DNA from: Oscillospiraceae bacterium
GTDB lineage: Bacteria > Bacillota > Clostridia > Oscillospirales > Oscillospiraceae
DNA length: 41,219 bases
Assembly (NCBI GenBank): GCA_017409205.1
Contig: JAFQTF010000058.1
Span: 1-41,219 of the forward strand
Direction of reading: 5' to 3'
Below, piece after piece: positions 1-6,717 of this stretch. A program made the translations under genes and the position numbers. The notes under the pieces were generated by a model. That model was given only the letters and a program-made list of their open reading frames with translations. It searched no databases and had not been told where the DNA came from. Each line of letters starts with the position of its first letter. Within the stretch, counting starts at the first letter, position 1.

Positions 1-165
1 AACAGAGGAAACAAGCTGGTCAAATTCACCGTCCCGTCCGGCTAAGAATTCAATATACTCTTTTTCTCTCAGCAACTTACGAATCAGTATTTCAAGCCGC
101 TTTTCTATAAGAAGAGGTTCTTCGATGAACCGATGACCAAAAAACGAAACTGTATATGTGTTCAT
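1..165 (-). CDS. SLOG-like hypothetical protein, N-terminal part (runs off the window)
   Basis: The reverse strand from an ATG at 165 reads MNTYTVSFFGHR and stays open to base 1, giving 55 codons. The opening FFGHR followed by an EKRLEILIRKLL helix and AGRDGEFD matches a small, widespread Clostridia family with a Rossmann-like SLOG-type fold and no experimentally fixed function. The rest lies outside the window. A clear promoter sits upstream: TTGACT at 245-240 and TATAAT at 222-217, with a 17-bp spacer. It lies inside a set of repeated TGCTTAC motifs, so the gene is probably repressed by the divergent XRE protein. The family call rests on the first 55 residues only. Confidence 0.6.
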   Translation of the reverse strand, partial: MNTYTVSFFGHRFIEEPLLIEKRLEILIRKLLREKEYIEFLAGRDGEFDQLVSSV

Positions 166-205
166 TGCTGACCAACACCCGCTTTTGCACATAAATAAAG
201 TCACC

Positions 206-264
206 TGCTTACGGAAATTATAGTATTGCTTACTAAAACAGTCAAGTGCTTGCTGAAACAAGCA
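206..264. promoter_or_regulatory. Iterated operator over the divergent promoter
   Basis: Three related direct repeats, TGCTTACGGAAA (206-217), TGCTTACTAAAACA (227-240) and TGCTTGCTGAAACA (247-260), start 21 and 20 bp apart, about two helical turns. The third is also part of an inverted repeat TGCTTG/CAAGCA (247-252, 259-264). The leftward promoter (-35 at 240-245, -10 at 217-222) is embedded in them: one repeat fills the spacer and one lies just past the -10. This fits a repressor site for the XRE protein encoded at 325. Confidence 0.65.
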
Positions 265-324
265 GAAAGTAAAAATTAGAAAAAGTATAATAAAGAGGAA
301 ATCTTGCTGTAAAGGGTGAATGAT

Positions 325-600
325 ATGGGCAAAGATGTTTCCTTTAAGAATAGGGATAGATTTATTCAAATTGGTATTGCAATCGCTACACTGAGAAAGC
401 TCCGTGGAATGTCCCAAGAACAATTAGCTGAAGAAGCAGGGATCAGCCGTTCTCTTCTAAGCTGCATTGAAGCACCCGGCATGGCACACAGTTTTTCTTT
501 GGATGTATTCTTTAGCATAGCTGATGCTTTGAAAGTAGATCCCGCAGAATTGATCAATGCTTCTGTTTTTCCTGATCAAATTTTGAAGAAAAAGCAATAA
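325..600 (+). CDS. XRE-family helix-turn-helix regulator
   Basis: A small DNA-binding protein, about 91 residues from the ATG at 325. The HTH_3 domain covers roughly residues 15-70: IATLRKLRGMSQEQLAEEAGISRSLLS is followed by a second helix pair ending in DALKVDPAEL. A GTG at 316 would add three residues, but AAAGGG at 311-316 is a better-spaced ribosome site for ATG 325, so I chose that start. TATAAT at 286-291 lies upstream. The gene is divergent from the SLOG-like gene, with repeated operators between them, so it is probably a local autoregulated repressor. A hairpin terminator follows. It is AT-richer than the core genes further right, consistent with acquired DNA. Confidence 0.8.
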   Translation: MGKDVSFKNRDRFIQIGIAIATLRKLRGMSQEQLAEEAGISRSLLSCIEAPGMAHSFSLDVFFSIADALKVDPAELINASVFPDQILKKKQ

Positions 601-610
601 AAAGATTTAC

Positions 611-645
611 GCCCACCGGTTTGATCCCGGTGGGCGTTCGCTGTT
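611..645 (+). terminator. Terminator after the XRE gene
   Basis: GCCCACCGG (611-619) pairs with CCGGTGGGC (627-635) around a 7-nt loop, followed by a T-rich but interrupted tail. It also lies just beyond the stop of the convergent small gene at 650, so it may serve both strands. Confidence 0.6.
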
Positions 646-649
646 TCGT

Positions 650-811
650 TTAGTGGCGTCGCTTGGCTTTCTGTAATTTTATCATCAGTTCATCAATGGC
701 ATCCGGATATCTACCCGGTGCAATCAATTTGTTGCGGAAATGAAGTAAGCCATGGAGCACAAATCGGTATTCTGACGAACTGAGCACCAATATTCTTTTA
801 GGTTGTTTCAT
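650..811 (-). CDS. Small conserved mobile-element protein (53 aa)
   Basis: The protein starts MKQPKRILVLSSSEYRFVLH and ends in a basic KLQKAKRRH tail. Its start codon overlaps the tnpV-like stop in an ATGA arrangement (811-808), and AAGGAG lies about 11 nt upstream, so the two are translationally coupled. A longer upstream reading has no ribosome site. I recognise the type from integrative elements of gut Firmicutes but know no function. It does not resemble the TnpW family. It appears intact although its upstream partner is truncated. Confidence 0.5.
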   Translation of the reverse strand: MKQPKRILVLSSSEYRFVLHGLLHFRNKLIAPGRYPDAIDELMIKLQKAKRRH

Positions 812-969
812 ACACAGATCAACTCCTTCCACACGACCTCCGCGGCACGATTGCGGACACTGTTCATCCGTTGAACCCAGTCCCATTGATCGGTTACCTT
901 CAACTGTTCAGTGATACCTTCCTGCTCTGCCAGCTGTGAGGTTAAGTGATCATACATTTCAGTGGCGGT
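808..969 (-). pseudogene. C-terminal remnant of a TnpV-type transposon protein
   Basis: The reverse strand reads YDHLTSQLAEQEGITEQLK, then DWVQRMNSVRNRAAEVV, then stop. This matches the C-terminal half of TnpV, a small protein carried on Tn4451-type and related elements. The N-terminal half is missing: at about 960-970 the sequence switches to the C-terminal part of an acetyltransferase gene on the other strand. The fragment is therefore a recombination scar. The exact joint is uncertain by about 10 bp. Confidence 0.65.
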
Positions 970-1146
970 GCGATTGCTGGAAATCTCTTGAACATGGCTG
1001 TGGAAGATCTGCGGGCCAAGGGTATCTCTCCTGCCTATCTGGTGACCGACCACATCGGCTTCTATGAACGATATGGCTGGGAATTCTTGTGTATGGTCCA
1101 GGGTGACGGTGAGCCCGATATGACTCGGATGTACATTCACAGTTAA
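970..1146 (+). pseudogene. C-terminal fragment of a GNAT acetyltransferase
   Basis: About 58 codons (IAGNLLNMAVEDLRAKGIS to the stop) are nearly identical in protein to the end of the intact acetyltransferase at 2181-2633, including YLVTDH, GFYERYGWEFLCMVQGDGE and the MTRMYIH end. The N-terminal two thirds, including half of the acetyl-CoA site, are gone and replaced by the tnpV remnant. No start codon or ribosome site supports translation. Codon choices differ from the intact copy, so this is a diverged paralogue rather than a recent duplicate. An imperfect hairpin (about 1178-1201) follows. Confidence 0.8.
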
Positions 1147-1213
1147 AGTACAGTCTTAGAATCATTCCAAAACCTTCACTAAGGTGACATCACCCTTAGG
1201 TTCCTCTGTCTTT

Positions 1214-1454
1214 GACGTGCAGGTTCGAGTCCTGTTGCCCGCACCACATCAGAACAGGCACCCAATGGGGTGCCTGCTTTTCTTACAGCGAAAAAGGACT
1301 CGAACCCAGCAAATGCAGATGTCCGGCGGACATCTGCTTGCTGCCGGCCGGACGGCGGCAACTCCTTACGTTTCTCCAATGGAGAAACGGCAGTCGAGTC
1401 CTGTTGCCCGCACCCCGTCGGAGCAAGCTTTGTATCACTTGCTCCGACTTTTTT
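1214..1454 (+). repeat. tRNA 3'-end fragment followed by a hairpin element (tRNA-tail element A)
   Basis: Bases 1214-1246 have the form of a tRNA T-arm, acceptor strand and CCA (GGTTCGAGTCC, then TGCCCGCACCA), but no tRNA body precedes them. Next come a terminator hairpin (1256-1275), an inverted copy of the T-arm (GGACTCGAACC, 1296-1306), a long hairpin (1307-1343; inner stem 1315-1324 with 1328-1337 around GGC), a GC-rich stretch, a second hairpin (1370-1377 with 1381-1388 around AAT), then a 21-bp direct copy of the tRNA end (1394-1414, matching 1225-1245). A strong terminator closes it (1417-1427 with 1438-1448, then six T). The same order occurs after tRNA-His at 24204-24420. Confidence 0.7.
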
Positions 1455-1577
1455 CAAAAGTCAGAGCGCACTCACTCCGCTGCTCCTCCTTTTCAGCCGC
1501 GACCCGCTTGCGCTGGGCTCGCGTCTGATGATGAGAACGGTTCGAATCAGAATTGCTTAACTGCACCAAAAAAGTTT
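1455..1577. other. Gene-free stretch with a T-loop-like motif
   Basis: No credible reading frame was found. A second tRNA-like tail, GGTTCGAATC followed at a distance by GCACCA (about 1539-1567), resembles a degenerate T-arm and CCA, but its stems do not pair well. It probably belongs to the same tRNA-derived repeat debris. Confidence 0.3.
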
Positions 1578-1599
1578 GAGCCGGGATCACTCCCGGCTC
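1575..1599 (-). terminator. Terminator of the CD3324-type gene
   Basis: GAGCCGGGA (1578-1586) pairs with TCCCGGCTC (1591-1599). On the reverse strand the hairpin is followed within a few bases by a run of T (the A-run at 1568-1573). Confidence 0.65.
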
Positions 1600-1618
1600 T
1601 GCACTCTCGGCTCCTGGT

Positions 1619-1882
1619 TTATGATTTTTGCAGGATCCTGCGGATACTCTTTTCGGACAGGTGGTATTTGCGACTCAGTGCAGTCACACCTTCGCCCGAT
1701 GCGTAGTCGTTGCGGATACGGTCATTCCGGGCTTTCAGCTCGTCTTTGTAATCCGTTTCCTGTCCCCAGGTGTGCCGGGTGCCCGGCTTTCGGGGTATGT
1801 AGATGTACACACCGTCGGCGTACTCCTGAATTTTCCGGATCAGCTCCTCCGGCAGGATCTCTTCTGCTTTTATATAGCTCAC
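1619..1882 (-). CDS. CD3324-family (Mor-like) helix-turn-helix protein
   Basis: An 87-residue protein beginning with GTG at 1882, with AAGGAGG five bases upstream. It shows the family pattern: YIKAEEILPEELIRKIQEYADG, the strand VYIYIPRK, and a C-terminal HTH with EGVTALSRKYHLSEKSIRRIL. Related proteins are small DNA-binding regulators similar to the C-terminal part of the Mu Mor activator; their targets are generally unknown. A 10-bp imperfect inverted repeat (1923-1932 and 1952-1961) lies upstream and could be its own operator. It is encoded alone, with its own terminator. Confidence 0.75.
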   Translation of the reverse strand: MSYIKAEEILPEELIRKIQEYADGVYIYIPRKPGTRHTWGQETDYKDELKARNDRIRNDYASGEGVTALSRKYHLSEKSIRRILQKS

Positions 1883-1922
1883 GGCTGCCTCCTTGTAGAA
1901 TTTGCTTCATAAGAAAAGCATC

Positions 1923-1961
1923 GGCTATACAAAGTCAGTATTTTGTTTTTCTTGCATAGCC
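1923..1961. promoter_or_regulatory. Inverted repeat upstream of the CD3324-type gene
   Basis: GGCTATACAA (1923-1932) and TTGCATAGCC (1952-1961) form a 9/10 inverted repeat with a 19-bp AT-rich spacer, 40-80 bp upstream of the GTG at 1882. It is a candidate operator. Between this point and 2181 I see no other gene. Confidence 0.35.
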
Positions 1962-2180
1962 AACGCTTATGCAGCCATTACATAACGAATCAAAACGCAG
2001 ATCCTCCTTTTTCCGGGATTCCATCCTATAATATATGGCAAAACGGGAGCACTTGCAATCGCAAAGATTTTTCCGAAAAATCCTTGTCCCGGAAATGGAT
2101 CCTTCGGAAAAATGTTTGGGAATAGCGTCAGCTTGTTTTCTGTGATAGCATAGAGAAAACTGCAAAGGAAGGTGTCGTAC

Positions 2181-2633
2181 GTGACAGGTTTTCAATATAT
2201 CGGATTAATAGAACGGCCTGAACTGATGAACAAGGCCGCAGAGTGGTTCCACAGCAAGTGGGGCGTACCGAAGGAATCCTATCTGGCGTGCATGGACGCT
2301 TATCTCAGACAGGAAACCGAATTAGGCTGGTTCCTCTGTCTGGATGGTGACAGGATTGCCGGCGGCCTGGGTGTGATCGAAAATGACTTCCATGACCGGC
2401 CTGATCTGACACCCAATGTCTGCGCAGTCTATACAGAAGAAAGCTACCGCTGTCAGGGCATTGCCGGGACGCTGCTGAATATGGCGGTGGAGGACTTAAG
2501 ATCCAGAGGCATTTCTCCTGCCTATCTGGTCACCGACCATACCGGCTTTTATGAGCGGTACGGCTGGGAATTCCTGTGTATGGTTCAGGGTGATGGCGAA
2601 CCGGATATGACTCGTATGTATATCCACAGATAA
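2181..2633 (+). CDS. GNAT-family N-acetyltransferase
   Basis: About 150 residues. The N-terminal half has FQYIGLIERPELMNKAAEWFHSKWG. The acetyl-CoA motif is seen in the strand-turn-helix VCAVYTEESYRCQGIAGTLL (the Q/RxxGxA/G loop RCQGIAG), followed by NMAVEDLR, and GFYERYGW is the typical C-terminal GNAT segment. The substrate is unknown. GTG 2172 is in frame, but AAGGAAGG at 2165-2172 is properly spaced only for GTG 2181, so I used the latter. A terminator follows. A broken paralogue lies about 1 kb upstream (970-1146), showing that the locus once had two copies. Confidence 0.85.
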   Translation: MTGFQYIGLIERPELMNKAAEWFHSKWGVPKESYLACMDAYLRQETELGWFLCLDGDRIAGGLGVIENDFHDRPDLTPNVCAVYTEESYRCQGIAGTLLNMAVEDLRSRGISPAYLVTDHTGFYERYGWEFLCMVQGDGEPDMTRMYIHR

Positions 2634-2650
2634 CACAGGAATGTATTCCA

Positions 2651-2674
2651 AAGGCACCTCCGGGTGCCTTTTCT
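2651..2674 (+). terminator. Terminator after the acetyltransferase gene
   Basis: AAGGCACC (2651-2658) pairs with GGTGCCTT (2663-2670), followed by TTCTCTTTTC. Confidence 0.8.
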
Positions 2675-2762
2675 CTTTTCCATGGCGCACAGAAAGGGAA
2701 ACCATATTGCATCCCCTTTACAAATATGATAAAATTAATGAAAATACAAAGGAGATGGCATT

Positions 2763-3182
2763 ATGGCAGCGAAGAAAGTAGGAACCCTCATCAAGGAAGC
2801 CCGTCTGGCGGCAGAAATGACCCAGGAGCAGCTGGCCCGGCGAATCTCCGGCCTGTCGGCCTCGGATATCAGCATGGCGGAGCGGGGCCTGAAGGATCTG
2901 ACCCAGGAACAGCTGAAACGGATCGCCAAGGTCACCGGCGTCACCCAGGCATCCCTGCTGAATGCAGCCAAGGGCTCCGCCAAAAAGACTTCCTCTTCCA
3001 CTGCGGCCAAGACCTCCATGCGGGTCACTGCCACGGAGAAGCGGCTGGTGGAGCTGTACCGTGAGGCCTCCTCGGATAAAAAGAAGGCTGTCCTCAACGT
3101 GCTCCGGGGCAATGACGCCACCGCCGGAGAGATCTTCGACACCATCCTGGAAGGCGTTCAGGATATCATCACCGGAAAATAA
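2763..3182 (+). CDS. XRE-family helix-turn-helix regulator with a C-terminal extension
   Basis: A 139-residue protein starting at an ATG preceded by AAAGGAGA. The HTH_3 domain covers roughly residues 6-65 (VGTLIKEARLAAEMTQEQLA, DISMAERGLKDLTQEQLKRI). A Ser/Ala/Lys-rich linker (about 70-85) leads to a helical C-terminal part with EKRLVELYREASSDKKKAVLNVL, which resembles the short tails of chromosomal XRE regulators in Clostridia that follow cell state rather than phage lysogeny. It is monocistronic, with a shared terminator downstream. Its targets cannot be read from the sequence. Confidence 0.8.
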   Translation: MAAKKVGTLIKEARLAAEMTQEQLARRISGLSASDISMAERGLKDLTQEQLKRIAKVTGVTQASLLNAAKGSAKKTSSSTAAKTSMRVTATEKRLVELYREASSDKKKAVLNVLRGNDATAGEIFDTILEGVQDIITGK

Positions 3183-3185
3183 GGA

Positions 3186-3212
3186 AAAGCACCCCGATGG
3201 GGTGCTTTTTCG
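3186..3212. terminator. Bidirectional terminator between convergent genes
   Basis: AAAAGCACCCC (3186-3196) pairs with GGGGTGCTTTT (3200-3210) around GAT. Runs of T on both strands serve the XRE gene and the convergent lipoprotein gene. Confidence 0.85.
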
Positions 3213-3222
3213 TTTGATGAAA

Positions 3223-4620
3223 TTATTCCGCGGTCAGACTGGCGGGGGCGGCTGCCGTCAGATAGCCGGCAAACTCTTCTGGCGTGATGTCAGCATTTTT
3301 GGAGAAGCCCATACCGTCGTTATAGCCATCGGTCACTTCCACATACAGATAGTATGTTCCGGTGGCGTCGCTGCCAACAGGCGCCCAGGCGTACAGATTG
3401 GCATCCTCCCGCCCGGAGCCCCAGGTGGTTGCCAGCAGGTCGCAGGTGAAGGAGAGGGTGTCGGAGGGCAGTGTCAGCTGTTCCCGATGGACCTTGCCGC
3501 CGTTGGCGTTCCAGCGGCGTTCGGAGCTGTCATTTTGTGCCAGGAAGCTTTCGCCGGATCCGGGAACCAGCTCGTTGGTGATGTGGTACATCATGTAGGT
3601 GATCTCCCGGTAATCTTCCCGGCGGAAGGTCACATGATCGTAATCCTTGCTGGTCAGGTCAAAGCCTTCGGGGGGAACCAGATCGATGAGACAGGTGCCT
3701 TCCCGAATGGTGAAGGTGCCGTCGCCGTTGTCCGGTTCGCCGGAAAGCAGCCGGTCCCAGACTGCGGCCTTTTCCGCAGCCCCTTCAGGCAGGGTCAGGG
3801 CAGGCTGGGGATCGTAGGAAAGGAAGGCTCCGGTGAAGCTGCACTCCGTCACCTCCACGGTGATGCCCATTTCCTGATACAGGGGCGCCATCATCTCGGA
3901 CATGCCTGCAAACTGCATTTCCTCGGCCAGCGGCAGACAGGTGGCCGGATCCAGATAGATCACAGAATCACAGGTAAGCCGGGAATAATCCATGGCAGGC
4001 TGTTCCTCCGCTGTGCCGCCCTGCTGACCGGCGCTGCTCAGGGTGCTGCTGAGGATGGCTTCGATCTCACTGCCGGTCAGGGTGGTCTTCAGACAGATGA
4101 CATCCCGGCCGTTCCATTGTGTTACCGTTTCGTCCAGAGAAACGCTGGCCGGATTCAGGGAGGCAGGAGCGGCGGCGCGGCGCAGCTCCGCTTCGGTCTG
4201 ACCGGAGGGAAGCCGCATCCAGAGTCCGCCGGATTTGAGATAGGAAACCAGCTGACCGTCTTCTTCAATGGTGTAATTCTCAGCAAGGGTCTGGGTGGCG
4301 TCATTGCCGAAGGTTACATTGGTGGTGACGGAGGTATGGGCGGAAACCGGCTCCAGAGACAGAGCCATTTCCGTAATGGTCTCGGTGGACATATCCATGG
4401 TGCCCATTTCTCCGGCATCCAGAGACATGGAAAGGGTAACAATGGTCTCCAGTTGGCTGCAAGGAGTGGCTGCAATGGCCTGCTGCATGTTGGTGGTGAT
4501 CTGCTCTGCCGTCAGAGCCGCAGGCTCGGTGGGAGCGGGAGCGGCATTGCTGCCGCAGCCGCAGCACAGCAGAGTCGCTGCCAGAGCGAGACAGAGAACG
4601 GAACGGCTTTTCTGTTTCAT
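3223..4620 (-). CDS. Predicted secreted lipoprotein of unknown function
   Basis: A 465-residue protein with a lipoprotein signal: MKQKSRS, a hydrophobic stretch VLCLALAATLLCC, then GC-GSNAAPAP with the likely lipidated Cys near residue 22. The mature part begins with a low-complexity Ala/Pro/Thr linker. Next is a region of alternating beta strands (METIVTLSMSLDAGEMGTMDMSTETIT-like) that resembles the DUF6612/LolA-like fold of Firmicutes lipoproteins. A further beta-rich domain covers roughly residues 290-450. It is expected on the outer face of the membrane. An extended -10 (TGG then TATAAT, 4655-4650 on the reverse strand) lies 30 bp upstream. The gene is monocistronic. Fold assignment is tentative. 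Confidence 0.65.
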   Translation of the reverse strand: MKQKSRSVLCLALAATLLCCGCGSNAAPAPTEPAALTAEQITTNMQQAIAATPCSQLETIVTLSMSLDAGEMGTMDMSTETITEMALSLEPVSAHTSVTTNVTFGNDATQTLAENYTIEEDGQLVSYLKSGGLWMRLPSGQTEAELRRAAAPASLNPASVSLDETVTQWNGRDVICLKTTLTGSEIEAILSSTLSSAGQQGGTAEEQPAMDYSRLTCDSVIYLDPATCLPLAEEMQFAGMSEMMAPLYQEMGITVEVTECSFTGAFLSYDPQPALTLPEGAAEKAAVWDRLLSGEPDNGDGTFTIREGTCLIDLVPPEGFDLTSKDYDHVTFRREDYREITYMMYHITNELVPGSGESFLAQNDSSERRWNANGGKVHREQLTLPSDTLSFTCDLLATTWGSGREDANLYAWAPVGSDATGTYYLYVEVTDGYNDGMGFSKNADITPEEFAGYLTAAAPASLTAE

Positions 4621-4649
4621 GATAATGCCCTCTTTTGTGTTTTCCTTCC

Positions 4650-4658
4650 ATTATACCA
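4650..4658 (-). promoter_or_regulatory. Extended -10 promoter of the lipoprotein gene
   Basis: The reverse strand reads TGG then TATAAT at 4655-4650. A TTGACA lies only 7 bp upstream of it and so cannot be its -35; an extended -10 mode is more likely. Confidence 0.5.
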
Positions 4659-4731
4659 CTGCTGTCAACAATGTCGTCTGTGGTTTTTTCGGGATACAGC
4701 CGGATCGCCCGGATTATCTGCGGAAAACATC

Positions 4732-4760
4732 TTGTGTTTCGCCCGGAAAAATGATAAGAT
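4732..4760 (+). promoter_or_regulatory. Promoter of the RNHCP gene
   Basis: TTGTGT (4732-4737), a 17-bp spacer, then TAAGAT (4755-4760), about 38 bp upstream of the start codon. Confidence 0.6.
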
Positions 4761-4797
4761 AGGCCGGAAGATAACATTTTCTGACGAGGATCTTACT

Positions 4798-5211
4798 ATG
4801 AACAGAGAAAACAAGAGAAAACAGTATGAAAAGGGTTACTACAAGACCCATGCCTGTGACGAAAGCTTCACCTGCCGCAACTGTGACCGGCTGGTGGTGC
4901 CCATGGGTGCCGGCAGCGACCACCGGAACCACTGCCCCTACTGCCTCCATTCCCTCCATCTGGACATTGAGCCCGGCGACCGGGAAGCAGACTGCGGCGG
5001 TATCATGGAGCCCATTGCCGTATGGGTCCGCAAGAACAACGAATGGGCCATCATTCACCGCTGCAAGCGCTGCGGTGATCTGAGCTCCAACCGGGTGGCT
5101 GCAGACGACAATCCCATCAAGCTGATGTCCATCGCCATGAAGCCCATCGGCAATCCTCCCTTCCCCATCGAGCGTATGCAGGAGATCAGCGACAGGCTGG
5201 AGGAACTGTGA
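4798..5211 (+). CDS. RNHCP-domain protein
   Basis: A 137-residue protein from the ATG at 4798 (GAGG about 8 nt upstream). It carries three Cys pairs: FTCRNCDR near residue 20-25, the family signature RNHCPYCLHSLHLD near residue 43-56, and HRCKRCGDLSSNR near residue 91-103. These are presumably zinc-binding. The RNHCP family (named after this motif) is broadly distributed in Gram-positive bacteria; its role is unknown, but nucleic-acid binding is often assumed. It has its own promoter and terminator. A much longer in-frame reading begins far upstream but is only the antisense of the lipoprotein gene. Confidence 0.85.
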   Translation: MNRENKRKQYEKGYYKTHACDESFTCRNCDRLVVPMGAGSDHRNHCPYCLHSLHLDIEPGDREADCGGIMEPIAVWVRKNNEWAIIHRCKRCGDLSSNRVAADDNPIKLMSIAMKPIGNPPFPIERMQEISDRLEEL

Positions 5212-5239
5212 TTTCCCTTCCTTCGACTATGACGCACAG

Positions 5240-5266
5240 AAGCCGTCCCGCCGGGGCGGCTTTTTC
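5240..5266 (+). terminator. Terminator after the RNHCP gene
   Basis: AAGCCGTCCC (5240-5249) pairs with GGGGCGGCTT (5253-5262), followed by TTTTCTT. Confidence 0.8.
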
Positions 5267-5295
5267 TTGCCTTTGAACCGCCGGAGTGGTACAAT
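5267..5295 (+). promoter_or_regulatory. Promoter of the EutH-type gene
   Basis: TTGCCT (5267-5272), a 17-bp spacer ending in TGG, then TACAAT (5290-5295), 28 bp before the ATG. Confidence 0.6.
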
Positions 5296-5323
5296 GACCC
5301 CGGTCTGAAAAAGAGGGAAATAT

Positions 5324-6403
5324 ATGGATTTCAATCAGATAATACTATATGGTATGGCCTTCGGCGTTGTTCTGGGCGGAATGGATCGGATGCTGGGAAA
5401 CCGTCTGGGCTTCGGTGACAAATTTGAGCAGGGCTTCCAGCTGCTGGGGCCGGTGGCGCTGTCCATGGCGGGTATCATCTGTCTGGCACCCCTGCTGTCC
5501 AGAATTCTGGCCATTGCTGTGGTTCCCCTGTGCCGGTGGATGGGCATGGATCCCGGCATTTTCGGCAGTATTCTGGCCATCGATATGGGAGGCTACCAGC
5601 TGGCTATGGATCTCTGTGCCGATCCGGCGCTGGGCGCCTTTTCCGGCATCATCGTGGCGGCGGTCTTTGGCTGCACCGTGGTGTTCACCATTCCCGTGGG
5701 ACTGGCGGCCATCCCGGCGGAGCAGCGGCCGGATTTTACCCGTGGCATCCTGCTGGGATTCGGGGCCATGCCCGCCGCCATTGCGGTGGGGGGACTGGTC
5801 ATAGGGATCGACGGGAGCAGTATCCTGTGGAACAGTCTGCCGGTGCTGCTGATCGCTCTGGCGCTGGCAGCCGGTGTCCTGCTGCGGCCGGAGGCAATGA
5901 TGGCGTTCTTCCGGGGTTTTGCGGCTCTGATCCGGGGCCTGGCCACCCTGGGGCTGACGCTGGCGGCAGCAGCCCACCTGACGGGCGTTGCCATTGTGGA
6001 GGGAATGTCTCCCCTGACAGAGGCCATGGAAACGGTTTGCTCCATCTGCATCGTTATGCTGGGCAGCATGCCTCTGGCGGAGCTGATCCAGCGGGTGATG
6101 AAAAAGCCCTTTGGCTGGCTCCAGAGCAGAACCGGTCTCAGCGGCACCTGCACCACAGCCCTGTTGCTGGGTATGGTCAGCACCACCCCGGCGCTGGCGC
6201 TGCTGTCCCGGATGGACCGCCGGAACCGGACGGTCTGCGCTGCGGGACTGGTCTGCGGCGCCGGCGTGTTCGGCGCCCATCTGGCTTTTACGGTGGGAGT
6301 CCAGCCGGGTATGACGGCGGCTCTGCTGGCGGCAAAGATCACAGGAATGGCTCTGGGGCTGCTGCTGGCTCTGACTGTCACCGGCAGGGAACATGAAAAA
6401 TAA
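5324..6403 (+). CDS. eutH: EutH-family ethanolamine permease
   Basis: A 359-residue integral membrane protein with about ten hydrophobic segments. Family features are GMAFGVVLGGMDRMLGNRLG near the N-terminus, FGSILAIDMGGYQLAMDL around residues 87-104, and the TTALLLGMVSTTPAL segment. EutH moves ethanolamine across the cytoplasmic membrane. It is shorter than the enteric protein (about 408 residues), as is usual in Clostridia. No ethanolamine ammonia-lyase, microcompartment or eut regulator gene is next to it; the gene has its own promoter and terminator. The exact substrate is therefore inferred from family only. Scavenging ethanolamine for lipid or nitrogen use is one possibility. Confidence 0.8.
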   Translation: MDFNQIILYGMAFGVVLGGMDRMLGNRLGFGDKFEQGFQLLGPVALSMAGIICLAPLLSRILAIAVVPLCRWMGMDPGIFGSILAIDMGGYQLAMDLCADPALGAFSGIIVAAVFGCTVVFTIPVGLAAIPAEQRPDFTRGILLGFGAMPAAIAVGGLVIGIDGSSILWNSLPVLLIALALAAGVLLRPEAMMAFFRGFAALIRGLATLGLTLAAAAHLTGVAIVEGMSPLTEAMETVCSICIVMLGSMPLAELIQRVMKKPFGWLQSRTGLSGTCTTALLLGMVSTTPALALLSRMDRRNRTVCAAGLVCGAGVFGAHLAFTVGVQPGMTAALLAAKITGMALGLLLALTVTGREHEK

Positions 6404-6406
6404 CAG

Positions 6407-6441
6407 GGAAAGGGATGTCCGCAAGGGGCGTCCCTTTGTTT
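6407..6441 (+). terminator. Terminator after the EutH-type gene
   Basis: AAAGGGATG and CGTCCCTTT form a 9-bp stem (about 6408-6435) with one G-T pair, followed by GTTTTT. Confidence 0.7.
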
Positions 6442-6514
6442 TTGAGCCAATTACAACCAAAATCTGAAAATTCTGTAAAATCGCATAAAATCAATTCTGG
6501 ATCGATTTTGACAA

Positions 6515-6529
6515 TGTGCAGATTGCACA
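6515..6529. promoter_or_regulatory. Palindrome upstream of the TAXI-TRAP operon
   Basis: TGTGCA (6515-6520), GAT, TGCACA (6524-6529): a perfect inverted repeat resembling the GTGCAA-N3-TTGCAC site upstream of malQ (9800-9814). A candidate LacI-type operator or other regulator site, about 115 bp upstream of the -35. Confidence 0.4.
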
Positions 6530-6643
6530 ACAATAAAAACGAAATGATGGCAAAATGAGGAGAATTATGAAGCTGTTCTTGCAGATTGGGAGGGTATAAC
6601 CGGGCTTTGTCGGGCAGGATTCAGGCAAAACGCAATTTTATGC

Positions 6644-6672
6644 TTGCAAAAATGCAAAAACCGTTGTATGAT
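6644..6672 (+). promoter_or_regulatory. Promoter of the TAXI-TRAP operon
   Basis: TTGCAA (6644-6649), a 17-bp spacer, then TATGAT (6667-6672), followed by a 45-bp leader with AAGGAGG before the ATG at 6718. Confidence 0.7.
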
Positions 6673-6717
6673 TATGACAAATTTTTGGATCCCATCCAAA
6701 GTTAAGGAGGAAAAATT

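Noticed and set aside
1179-1706. Several open frames over the tRNA-tail region, including GLEPARQRQRN
   Set aside because: These are translations of tRNA-derived and hairpin sequence and lack start signals.
4650-4668. TTGACA followed by TATAAT upstream of the lipoprotein gene
   Set aside because: The boxes are only 7 bp apart, so they cannot be one promoter; the extended -10 alone is kept.
2962-5211. A 749-codon open frame on the + strand
   Set aside because: Its long part is antisense to the lipoprotein gene at 3223-4620; only the last 137 codons (from 4798) are a recognisable protein.
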